From NCBI GenBank assembly GCA_014634225.1, contig BLFN01000232.1:265367-275366 (forward strand): a DNA stretch of 10,000 bases. Reading direction: 5' to 3'. The notes beneath the pieces were generated by a model that saw only the letters and a list, made by a program, of their open reading frames with translations, did not search any database and was not told where the DNA came from. A program made the position numbers and the translations under genes. This document shows, in pieces, positions 1-7,132 of the stretch (positions are counted from its first letter, which is position 1; the number at the start of each line of letters is the position of its first letter). This DNA is from Acropora yongei. Its lineage: Eukaryota > Cnidaria > Anthozoa > Scleractinia > Acroporidae.

Positions 1-655
1 TTTCTATCCACCTGAGATACAAAATTCTACACATTCTAAATATCAGAAACCTATTTTCTGCTGAAAAATGGTTTTGTTCCAAAGAAGGGGGTAAATTTGC
101 TTTGTGGACCCCCAGCATATTCACACTGAAGATTAAGAATAGGATCACCTGCACAAAATAAGGAATGTCAGCTCACCAGTTGTTATTGACAAGTGTAGAA
201 TCCCTTTTAACTGTGGCCACAAAGTTCTGTTGATGATGCTAAGATACCTTTCAAGGGAAATTCAGCAATCACGGAAAGAATGCCAGACAAACCACTTAAA
301 TTTGGAGTTAAGTTCTTTGTCCTTGCAATGTGAAAAGCGGATGTTACAAGAATGTTATCATCTAAGCTGGCAAGGATGATAGACCACGTGGAAATCTAGG
401 CAAAACTAGAGAGACTGTCATGGAACTGAAGCAGGATTTGAATCAAACTAACCATCACCTGTACATGGACAACTTTTCATAAGCCCAATACTTTTGAGAC
501 TTCTCACAGCCAGAGGGATTCAAGCTGCAGGCACAGTGAGACTAAGACAAGTGTATCATACTAATGAACTCAGAGCTGTTCAGTTGAGATCAAGGGGCCA
601 AATTACGTGGTTAAGTTGGAATGAAATGTTAGCTTTGAGATGCAATGATAGAAAA
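1..655 (+). pseudogene. piggyBac-type transposase remnant, catalytic region
   Basis: Decayed DDE_Tnp_1_7 (piggyBac) transposase, with matches spread over all three plus frames. Around 6-50 an R-Y-K-I-L-H-I-L block fits the region before the first catalytic Asp. 143-165 gives D-H-L-H-K-I-R. 232-327 gives D-D-A-K-I-P-F-K-G followed by M-P-D-K-P-L-K-F-G-V-K, the hallmark first-Asp block (Asp codon 232-234; the usual D-E is D-D here). 453-476 gives H-H-L-Y-M-D-N-F, holding the second Asp (468-470). A G-T-V-R-type stretch follows near 530-545. Several stops and frameshifts separate the blocks, so no protein can be made. The copy starts before the window. The third-Asp region (G-V-D) is absent: LINE sequence begins at about 661. 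Family recognition comes from the ordered motifs; exact borders are uncertain. Confidence 0.78.
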
Positions 656-660
656 AAAAA

Positions 661-1260
661 CTGTTAGTCAATCCTCTTGTAACATCACATCTGGATCACT
701 GTAACAGTATCCTTTATGGTCTTCTAACACAGGAACTGGAAAAACTTGAAGCACATCTTGTTACTAGAACTAAACCATACGACCACATCAAACCTGCTCT
801 TGGGAAACTACACCAGCTGCCAGTTGAATCACGTACAATATTCAAAGTTATTCTTATTACTTTCAAGATCCTTTGTGCACTTTCCCCAACCTAGTTGTCG
901 TCCCTCTTATGAGAATATCATCCACCACAAAGTCTACATTCATATTCCGAATCACTTTTTACTGTTCTCATTATGAACTCTGTGACACAGAGTGAACATG
1001 CGTTTTCCTTCTGTGCACCTACATTGTGGGATGCACTTCTTAATTCTCTTAAAAATGAAGTTTCCCTTTCATCCTTTAAATCATTCTTATTTTGGAAATG
1101 TTATTTTTAGTAACAAGGAAAGTTGTATAGGTTTTTACTTATTTAAATTTTTTGTACATTAGTGTGGGTACTATTACTTTTCAAATTTATAATCAACTGT
1201 TATCATCACCATTTTTATTTATTTTTTGTTAATGCCATGTTATTAACAATCTAAAATGCT
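661..1260 (+). mobile_element. 5'-truncated CR1/L2-type non-LTR retrotransposon, 3' end
   Basis: C-terminal tail of a LINE reverse transcriptase plus its AT-rich 3' UTR. Frame 1 from 661 reads L-V-T-S-H-L-D-H-C-N-S-I-L-Y-G-L, the block after the RT palm common to the Jockey/CR1/L2 group, then T-R-T-K-P-Y-D-H-I and L-H-Q-L-P-V-E-S-R. A TAG stop near 891-893 and compensating shifts follow. Frame 1 resumes at 991 with H-A-F-S-F-C-A-P-T-L-W-D-A-L and ends at TAG 1108-1110. About six or seven residues usually present between the K-L-E and H-L-V-T blocks are missing, suggesting an in-frame deletion. 1111-1260 is AT-rich untranslated sequence. The 5' portion (endonuclease and most of RT) is absent, as is typical of truncated LINE insertions. 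It sits inside or next to the piggyBac remnant. Confidence 0.78.
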
Positions 1261-1285
1261 AATATCTTGAAGGGATAAAGGATTC

Positions 1286-1376
1286 CACTCATAGGTAGTG
1301 GCAAAAGAAAGAGGATTTTAGCATCAAAAATTGCTTCCCCCCACAGTTCAAATAAAATTTCATTGATTTGATGGCA
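1286..1376 (+). repeat. SINE tail, truncated copy A
   Basis: The segment 1322-1376 aligns without gaps to 1551-1605 (44 of 55 positions identical by hand count). The flanking 1286-1321 matches the body of the downstream SINE more loosely. No tRNA-like head is visible here, so this is a 5'-truncated or deleted copy. Confidence 0.65.
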
Positions 1377-1419
1377 TATATCCACTATCTATAGGCTTAT
1401 CAATGATCCACATTATGAC

Positions 1420-1612
1420 CATCTCCTAGCTGGCATTAAGCTCAACTGGTAGCACACTGCACCAGCTTCACAGAGGTCAGGTTCGAGTCCCTTTCAGGCC
1501 TTTCTTTCACGACTGCTTAAGTAGCATAACAACACTGTGAGGATCATTATCATTAAAAATTGATTCCAACTGCACTTCAAATGAACTTTCATTAATTTGA
1601 TTGCAACGAAAG
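1420..1612 (+). mobile_element. tRNA-derived SINE, copy B
   Basis: The head contains RNA polymerase III internal promoter boxes. An A-box-like TAAGCTCAACTGGTAG lies near 1437-1452, and a perfect B box GGTTCGAGTCC lies at 1480-1490, with spacing as in a tRNA gene. It is followed by a tRNA-unrelated body (ACTGCTTAAGTAGC, then GAGGATCATTATC) shared in part with copy A. It is not a functional tRNA: no acceptor stem or anticodon arm can be paired. The SINE depends on LINE machinery for movement. Borders are approximate because no clean target duplication was found. Confidence 0.75.
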
Positions 1613-1617
1613 AGTTA

Positions 1618-1704
1618 AAACAAGACCTGTCTGTGCAGCTTGTGGGAACCACTCCAGTGAAACAAAGGCAACCAAGAGGCAAAGGCAAAACATTTGGGGC
1701 CACA
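1618..1704 (+). pseudogene. possible piggyBac C-terminal fragment before the cysteine cluster
   Basis: Frame 1 gives an open stretch containing Q-L-V-G-T-T-P-V-K-Q-R-Q-P-R-G-K. This resembles the R-L-x-G-x-H-F-P and basic linker that precede the C-terminal cysteine cluster of piggyBac transposases. It is in the same frame as the cysteine-rich piece at 1870, with a structured repeat between them. The match is short and the call tentative. An alternative reading in another frame shows a C-A-A-C pair. Confidence 0.35.
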
Positions 1705-1865
1705 CTTACCTCTCAAGGGTGAAGGGGTTAGTGTACTACTCGTAAAGAGTAGGGCACGGAGTTCCTGGTGTTGTGGTCTGGCTCTTACGGGACCGCAGTA
1801 ATTGGCTAACGCTGTTACGGTATCCCTGCCAGAAACCTGGCGAAGCTAAATAAAATAAAATAAAC
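1700..1865 (+). repeat. structured retroposon 3' tail with (TAAAA)n end
   Basis: A GC-richer block with three successive hairpins: CTACTC/GAGTAG (1736-1741 with 1747-1752), GTGGTC/GACCGC (1773-1778 with 1791-1796, one G-T pair) and GCCAG/CTGGC (1828-1832 with 1837-1841). It ends in TAAAA tandem units (1847-1864). This layout is typical of LINE or SINE 3' ends recognised by a reverse transcriptase. No coding sequence is seen. The family was not identified. Confidence 0.5.
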
Positions 1866-1869
1866 AAAA

Positions 1870-2045
1870 GGAAATGATCATCATTGTGTCATGTGTGATA
1901 AGGAATACACAGAGGCCAAGAAAAATGGGGAGACCCTGAAAAGGAAGAAGACCAGCTTCAAAGGTGAGCAGTGTAATGTTTATCTGTGCATTGGCCTTCC
2001 TGCTTTGTGGTGGATTATCACATCAAACCTGAGTACTATTCATGA
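1870..2045 (+). pseudogene. piggyBac transposase C-terminal cysteine cluster
   Basis: Frame 1 from 1870 reads H-H-C-V-M-C-D-K-E-Y, then R-K-K-T-S-F-K and C-N-V-Y-L-C-I. After a frameshift at about 1990-2000, frame 3 gives C-F-V-V-D-Y-H and a natural stop at 2043-2045. The order CxxC, basic R-K-x-T, CxxxxC, P-C-F, Y-H is that of the C-terminal zinc-binding domain of piggyBac transposases (as in the PGBD proteins), which aids DNA-end binding. It is probably the end of the same copy whose catalytic part lies at 1-655; the middle is lost or replaced. One cysteine of the cluster appears changed to Gly. Confidence 0.6.
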
Positions 2046-2588
2046 AAAGCTTTCCTCTCGACCATGCTAACATCCAAATGGATTTTGCAGAAAACTGTGT
2101 TAGACAATGGAGGAAAGGCAAAGTGCCTACTAGAATCAACCCACCAGACTCTGCATCCACCAGTCATTTATTACAAGAATGGTCAAGCTATAATGCAGCA
2201 CAAGAGTTTTGTAATTGTATCACATGAGTTGGTGCATGATTCATCCACCATGATAACCCACATACACAAAGTTGTGCCTGAAATTCCACACGCTTTTCCC
2301 AACTGGCCTGTACATTACTGGACCTAAAGCCCTATATCCCAGTACAGGCACAAGAATGCCTTCTTTAATTTCCAATCACCTGACAATGCTAGTGCCCCAT
2401 CCGCCTGGAACTACTCTGAGGCAGGCCACAGATATGGCCCACGCAATGGTGCCTCTGGTGCAGCATAAATGCTGCCTGACCAATCTGTAAATGCCAAAAA
2501 GGTCTTTTTCCAAGATTCAAACGAGTTCTCTTTCTAGCCAGGAAATTCAACTCCACAACAGGCCTCCAAGTAAAAGTTTGCTTCCAAA
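2046..2588 (+). pseudogene. DFAE-family transposase-like gene, left part, interrupted by insertion
   Basis: Remnant of a protein type I recognise as repeated in cnidarian genomes, without an established name. Frame 2 gives D-H-A-N-I-Q-M-D-F-A-E-N (2060-2095; Asp codon 2081-2083). A frameshift near 2100-2140 leads into frame 3 with L-H-P-P-V-I-Y-Y, H-K-S-F-V-I-V-S and H-Y-W-T. A TAA at 2325-2327 falls where the family usually has an Asp-containing S-D motif. S-Q-Y-R-H-K and P-S-A-W-N-Y-S-E-A-G-H follow, then TAA 2466-2468 and F-F-Q-D-S-N-E-F. The frame continues with stops to F-A-S-K at 2577-2588, where the 4.6-kb element begins. The spaced M-D-F and S-D motifs suggest an RNase H-fold (DDE-type) enzyme; this is inference. 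The other part is at 7229-7387. Confidence 0.65.
2586..2588. repeat. target site duplication AAA, left copy
   Basis: AAA directly precedes the CAC terminus of the 4.6-kb element and matches AAA at 7226-7228. It forms a Lys codon of the interrupted DFAE frame. Confidence 0.8.
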
Positions 2589-2622
2589 CACGCTGGGGAT
2601 TTTGAGCGTCGTTTCTGGCCAC
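2589..2622 (+). repeat. left terminal inverted repeat
   Basis: Fifteen bases are identical to the inverted right end. Counted ungapped to position 34, 24 positions agree, including GGCCAC at offset 28. Confidence 0.85.
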
Positions 2623-2960
2623 GGAAATGCACGAAAAAAAAAATTGGACCGCCACATTGGCCGTGCAGTCTGAACTCGAGAGACTGGATTTAAGTATTTT
2701 TGAAAGCTCCCCAGGCTCCGGAGGTCATGTTTTCCGGCCTGGCATGAAATTTTATGGCTTCTTTGTCGCTTGGTTTTTCGTTTGATACCAAATTTGCCGT
2801 GGTTTAGTTGTAGACAATTCTGTGCTTTGGCAGTCAACAGCAATCAATACTGAAAAGGACTACACATAAACGGTTTTTGGTAATGTTTGGCTTCAAAGAA
2901 TGTAGAAGAGCTCCTAGTTTCTGAGCATAGTGAAGGTACAATACGAAGAATGTTACCAAG
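2604..2960 (+). promoter_or_regulatory. left subterminal region and probable 5' UTR exon of the transposase gene
   Basis: A strong 5' splice site (AAG followed by GTAAGA) lies at 2960/2961. The matching acceptor TTTGCCTTTCAG ends at 3055, giving a 95-base intron in the 5' leader. Transcription must therefore begin within 2604-2960, close to the left end of the element; no clear TATA box is seen. The region is relatively CpG- and GC-rich (for example CTCCGGAG near 2714) and has an A10 run near 2633-2642. A minus-strand ORF crossing the region shows no recognisable domain and is not called. Confidence 0.5.
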
Positions 2961-3055
2961 GTAAGAATTTGTTCTTTTCCAAATTTTGGATTTGTGCCCG
3001 AGTTTTCAGCAAAGTTGTCATATGTAGACCTCAATTTTTTACTTTTGCCTTTCAG

Positions 3056-3241
3056 CTTCCATGCGTGGTGCGCCTTTGAGAGGAAATGATGGCACGTAGA
3101 ATGAGTTTTTATACACGATTCCCTATAGGTAAATATAGGGCAGCAAAGAAATTAGAGCAAGATGAGCTTGTGAAAAAGATGATAGAAACAAAGACCGACC
3201 TGAGCAGGAAGCCGACAAAACTAAAACGTCTTCAAGATAGG
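3056..3241 (+). CDS. transposase gene exon 2 (start codon at 3086)
   Basis: First coding exon of the plus-strand gene of the 4.6-kb element. The acceptor AG is at 3054-3055. An in-frame TGA at 3077-3079 precedes ATGATG at 3086, fixing the start. The exon gives 52 codons rich in Lys and Arg, ending K-R-L-Q-D-R. The donor AGG/GTAAGAG at 3241/3242 is close to consensus and leaves phase 0. An upstream ATG at 3061 opens a short overlapping uORF ending TAG at 3097-3099. The peptide is basic and probably helical; no domain is recognised. Splicing is predicted from sequence only. Confidence 0.6.
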
Positions 3242-3485
3242 GTAAGAGAGCGTTATAGCCAAGCTTGATTTCATAAATTAAAATCGTGTGTAACTGTTGC
3301 CAGCAATTATTTACTTACATGTTATAGTGTAATTTTGATATTCCTTTGTTTAAATTATGGTCATTACCATTTAATAACATGGAGAATGACAAAATACCTA
3401 TAGCAATTCAGGAGCCAGGGTGATCAAAGGTGGGAAGTGCTGATTTATTTATGTATGTGTACTCACATGTGTACTTATCATATAG

Positions 3486-3659
3486 GTGAGTTCTGTGGAT
3501 AGGAGTACAAGTGAGTTAAACAACAAGGTATGTGACTTGCATCAACAGGAACAACTCTTAATTATACCCACAAGGGACTACCCATTACTTACAGGGAGGA
3601 AGGCTGGTGCAACAGGGGGTATGTCATGTTTGGTTTTTCCTCAGAACCCTATTTGTAAG
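3486..3659 (+). CDS. transposase gene exon 3, two possible 3' splice boundaries
   Basis: The acceptor TATCATATAG ends at 3485 and the exon begins in phase 0. Two donors both keep phase 0: AAG/GTATGT at 3527/3528 (14 codons) and AAG/GTAAAG at 3659/3660 (58 codons). If neither is used the frame continues to a stop at 3705-3707, and an AATAAA follows at 3787-3792, so a short terminated transcript is possible. The long version looks protein-like (P-L-L-T-G-R-K-A-G, then L-V-F-P-Q-N-P). I cannot tell from sequence which form dominates. Confidence 0.5.
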
Positions 3660-3786
3660 GTAAAGACTTTTGCCCATCCCCATGTCTCCCCAGCTACATA
3701 TATTTGATACTGTGTATCTGATTAAATATACAATGTACCTGAGGATGGTAGGACTGATGATTCCAAATATTGTGCCAGTTTTTTAA

Positions 3787-3792
3787 AATAAA
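3787..3792 (+). terminator. possible intronic polyadenylation signal AATAAA
   Basis: It lies 80 bases after the stop at 3705-3707, which ends the unspliced exon 3 frame. Use would yield a protein of about 125 residues from exons 2 and 3. AT-rich introns contain such hexamers by chance. Confidence 0.3.
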
Positions 3793-3996
3793 TATTAATT
3801 GGGCTTGTTTAATTGCGCTTGACCACCATACACATTTTATAACCTGTACTGTAATTATTTTATCTTGAAATCATTTGTTGTAACTATACTTTTTTTCTAT
3901 ATTAATATCATATAAATAGTGTGGAGTAAATGAACTTTGAACCTACTGATATTTTGGTGACCCCTTTAAGTTGAATTGAGTCATTTACTTTATTAG

Positions 3997-6217
3997 ATTG
4001 CAAAGAAGAAATCCAAGAAAGAAAATATATTTCCCTTTTCCCTTGTTGAGAAGAGACTACAATCTCCAACAACCCTCTCTGACAAAGGAGACATAAGTGG
4101 CCCAAAAAGAACTTCCAACAGAAAGAAAGATGAGACTAGACGGGCAGCTATGGAAATCCATGGAGGAAGCCCAAACAACATGAAGCCAACCTATGATGGG
4201 CTTTTTGCAACTGTTATAACAGGTGCTCCTGTAGATCAACTGAGGAAGATGTGTTCAGTTTCCCCTGTTTTGAAAGAAAGAGTCATTCCTAACATTGTAA
4301 ATGAAAATGTAAAGGAATTTGAAACCAGTGATGTTAATTTTGTCAGAAGTGTTAATCTATTGTATAAAGATGGTCTTGTCAACAAAGCTAAGTATAACAG
4401 CATCAGGTCATCTTTGAGTATGACCAGCAATGGAGACAATACAGGGAAAAGCCATGTTAAATTTATGAAGAGTTGCCTCATTCCCAAACTCATGCCTTAC
4501 AAGCAATTGATGGCTAAGGTAAATGCCATTAATATTGGTACCTTACATGATGTGAGAGAAACCCTGTGTGATGGTTTGGATGATTCAGACAAAGTAGATG
4601 GGAAGTATAGAAATCTCACTGAATTGCTTTTGAGACTAGCTCAGTTCTACTTAGAAGCTAATAAGCACCGTGTTGATAAACTTAACTGGTCTGGCAAGGA
4701 GGTGGGATCTTTTAAGGTTGCTATGGGGGGGACGGGGCCCCCTTTGGCAAAGATGACACAGCCTTAAGCTGGTTAGTGAGCTTTCTTAATTGTGGTCCCA
4801 AAATTTGTAGCCACGAAGAAAATTTTCTTTTACTAGGAGCGAACTGTAAAGAGGATTGTGAACCCATCAGGCACTATGTGTGTAAGTTAGCTAACGAAAT
4901 GAATGAAGTAGAGAAGAAAACCTTCCCAGTAAATGTTGATGGCAAGGACATCACAGTATCATTCTCTTTTGAAATGTTCCCAAATGACATGAAATACCTA
5001 GCATTTCTCGCCGGTGAACTTTCCAATTCTGCAAAATATTTCTCGTCATTCGCTAACGTAAAAAAAAATGATATTAGTGATGTTACTGCCACTTTTGGGG
5101 TTAAAACATCAAACAAATGGCAACCTTGGGGTTATGCACAGAGAATTGCAGTAGCAGGTGCTGTAGCTAAAAAGAAAGAAGAGCTTGCTAGTTCCAGTTC
5201 GCACCTCAAGCCAGCTACAATTAGACAGAAGGTAACCTCATTTATTGCACAAAAAAGTCTCGACAGGAATTCCCCCCCTTGCTAGGTAAAGCAATTGACA
5301 AAGTTAAGGTGGAACCCTTGCATGTCAAAAACAATGGATGGCAACAGTGGCATTCAACGGTCTTGAAATATGTGTTAGCACGTACCAATGTAAGTAGCTG
5401 TGAGAGTGTCAATGACACTCCTTCCTCAAGCTGCTTTAAACGGTATTACGAAACAGTAAGATTTACCCTAAAGGCCACAAGACTTGCTAAAAAGGTGAGG
5501 AAGTGGTTCTGTGACGGCCGTTTGAAAAACAAGGACCTTGAGTACAGGTTCACAGGGAAGGAATCCTTGATAATGTGTCATCAATTGACATTGCTTTCTC
5601 CTCTTGAACTAGAAGATGACCAACCATAATTTTGCTTTGCATGTGTTTGCTACTATTGCTGTGAACCTAAGGGACACTGTGTCTATATTCAGTAGAATTA
5701 AAGTGAGAGATGAAGAGGTCACAAGTTTGACAGGTGTTACAAGCAATTACTTTAGGGCATGTGCACTCTTTTTTCATCAGTCTCTCCAACTACTTGGACT
5801 ATTGGCCATTGTGTGGCAGCTCACACAAAACAAATTAAACAGGAACTTGGTGTAGGACTTGGGGTCAACACAATGGAGGGCAGAGAAACTAAACATGTCT
5901 CTCTCGCCAGATTTGCACGAAACACCCACCATTCAACGCGTTGGGTGCAGGTATTCAGACATGAATACATCTCCCTTATCTGGCTTAGGGAAAATGGGTG
6001 TGATTTGGTTAAACACACACCCACCAAGAATAAGTATATCCCTGCACGATGCTTCACTGCCACATTTTGCCACTGTGGCAACCAGAAACCCCAAGGGGAG
6101 GCTAAATGTACTTTCTGCAGTCACCCCATACAGCAGACTATTGGTGATTGTATAACGCAAGGTAAAGTGACTGCTCAGGCTAAGAGGTTAGCAGCTAATG
6201 CTAGGGGTGTAATGTAA
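3997..6217 (+). CDS. candidate transposase, main exon, with frameshifts
   Basis: The exon follows acceptor TTTACTTTATTAG (AG 3995-3996) in phase 0. It opens with a Lys-rich segment, then R-R-A-A-M-E-I-H-G-G near 4140-4161. Frames used in order: frame 1 to about 4725, frame 3 to about 5251, frame 2 to about 5620, frame 3 to about 5780, frame 2 to the TAA at 6215-6217. Key blocks: G-G and D-G-A-P-F-G-K around 4725-4752, straddling the first shift; W-L-V-S-F-L-N; N-F-L-L-L-G-A-N; P-N-D-M-K (Asp 4986-4988); G-E-L-S-N-S-A-K-Y-F; E-P-L-H-V-K-N-N (5312-5335); F-T-G-K-E; S-T-R-W; and a C-x-C-G ... C-x-F-C cluster (Cys codons 6068, 6074, 6107, 6116). With exons 2 and 3 the protein would be about 805-850 residues. 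I recognise this as an uncharacterised family recurring in cnidarians. The DG-x-P-F-G, N and hydrophobic order parallels CACTA transposases (Transposase_21). The catalytic role is inferred. Confidence 0.65.
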
Positions 6218-6455
6218 ACATAACTTTATTCTAAACAAGTATCAAAACTGTTTGATAAGTAAGTAAGTATCAAAACTCTTATGTCAACTTATTTATTGTT
6301 CCCTATGTATTGTTGGGCAATTGTCAACACTGAAATGAATGTCATATGTTTTACATGTTATATATTTTACACTATGGAAATAAACTTATTATTGTTCCCA
6401 CAATTTAAACTGTTGAGAAAATGTATTTTACAGTGATGCTAGTGCAGAAAATAAA
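6218..6455 (+). terminator. 3' UTR and polyadenylation signals of the transposase gene
   Basis: AT-rich sequence after the stop at 6215-6217, with AATAAA hexamers at 6379-6384 and 6450-6455. The complement also shows AATAAA (TTTATT at 6292-6297 and 6225-6230) suited to the opposing gene, so the two transcripts may overlap at their 3' ends. Confidence 0.5.
6237..6277 (+). repeat. 13-base direct repeat in 3' UTR
   Basis: AAGTATCAAAACT occurs at 6237-6249 and again at 6265-6277, with GTAAGTAA between them. Function unknown; it may be a simple local duplication. Confidence 0.7.
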
Positions 6456-6565
6456 CAATCACTGAAAAAAGTAGTTCGAGTAATTGTGTTTTCTACAAGT
6501 CCGAAATATGTTGAGGCCAGCCATATTCATTCCATACTCCATAAAAGAAATAACATGTGATCTCC
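6456..6565. other. intergenic stretch between convergent genes
   Basis: AT-rich sequence between the last plus-strand polyadenylation signal and the end of the minus-strand ORF. No coding signal or repeat is seen; it is likely the shared 3' UTR zone. Confidence 0.4.
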
Positions 6566-7132
6566 TCAGTTGTTAAATTTAATAACACACCAAATTCCTT
6601 TTTCGTCATTGATTAAAGCTTGCACTTTCTTTTTACCACTTGCCGATCTCTTAAGGAATTTTTCTTTTTCGATTTTGCTATCCATAATCTCACAAAACAG
6701 ACGTCGCACCTTCGTTTCCCTGGTAAAAACCATTATAATGCGCTTTCTTGTACTGTGCGTGGTAACCCCGTAAGAGCTTCTGGTAGCAATTTGTTGAACT
6801 ATGGCAAATAGATCCCTGCTGAGATTTTCCGAAACAGTAACTCTCCATGGATTTTTCACTCCACACCTTGCGATCATTCGTCGCATAAATGTTTTATACC
6901 ATCTTTTTGAAATACTTGTCAGCATGGGAAATGCTGCCAAGAGCACGTGCCTGTGTTTTTGTCGAACACTTCCAAAATGCTTTTTTGACACTGAAGACGA
7001 ACACATCCTTAACTCACAGAAAGCCTCATTGGTTGGGGAACTTTCCATTCCTGCACTTATCAGCTCATCTTGAGCCAGCTGCAGGGCAGGCAGGACAGTT
7101 GTTTCAAATTTGTTCACACTTGCGTCTGCCAT
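6566..7132 (-). CDS. 188-residue basic protein of unknown function, second gene of the transposon
   Basis: Uninterrupted minus-strand ORF inside the 4.6-kb element. The start ATG (7130-7132) has a good context (A at -3, G at +4) and lies 93 bases inside the right terminus, so transcription would start near that end and run inward. The protein is Lys/Arg-rich, with K-R-W-Y-K-T-F-M-R-R-M in the middle and K-R-S-A-S-G-K-K-K-V near the C-terminus, suggesting nucleic-acid binding or nuclear entry. It has only scattered cysteines and no zinc-finger pattern, signal peptide or membrane segment. I recognise no family. Being free of stops and shifts next to a frameshifted partner supports it as real. 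CACTA elements commonly encode a second DNA-binding protein; by analogy this could be such a partner, but that is inference. A splice near the end (TTTG/GTGTGT) could replace the last residues. Confidence 0.6.
   Translation of the reverse strand: MADASVNKFETTVLPALQLAQDELISAGMESSPTNEAFCELRMCSSSVSKKHFGSVRQKHRHVLLAAFPMLTSISKRWYKTFMRRMIARCGVKNPWRVTVSENLSRDLFAIVQQIATRSSYGVTTHSTRKRIIMVFTRETKVRRLFCEIMDSKIEKEKFLKRSASGKKKVQALINDEKGIWCVIKFNN

Noticed and set aside
1425..1500. A functional tRNA gene
   Set aside because: A and B boxes are present, but no cloverleaf, acceptor stem or anticodon arm can be paired, and a repeated SINE body follows.
1494..1703. 69-residue minus-strand ORF
   Set aside because: It lies antisense over the SINE body and a piggyBac fragment; no homology is recognised.
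2547..2843. 98-residue minus-strand ORF
   Set aside because: It crosses the left end of the transposon and its junction with the DFAE gene, has no domain, and is explained as chance openness of the GC-richer subterminal region.
3908..4493. Several minus-strand ORFs
   Set aside because: They are shadows of the plus-strand transposase exon, which has the recognisable blocks and splice sites.
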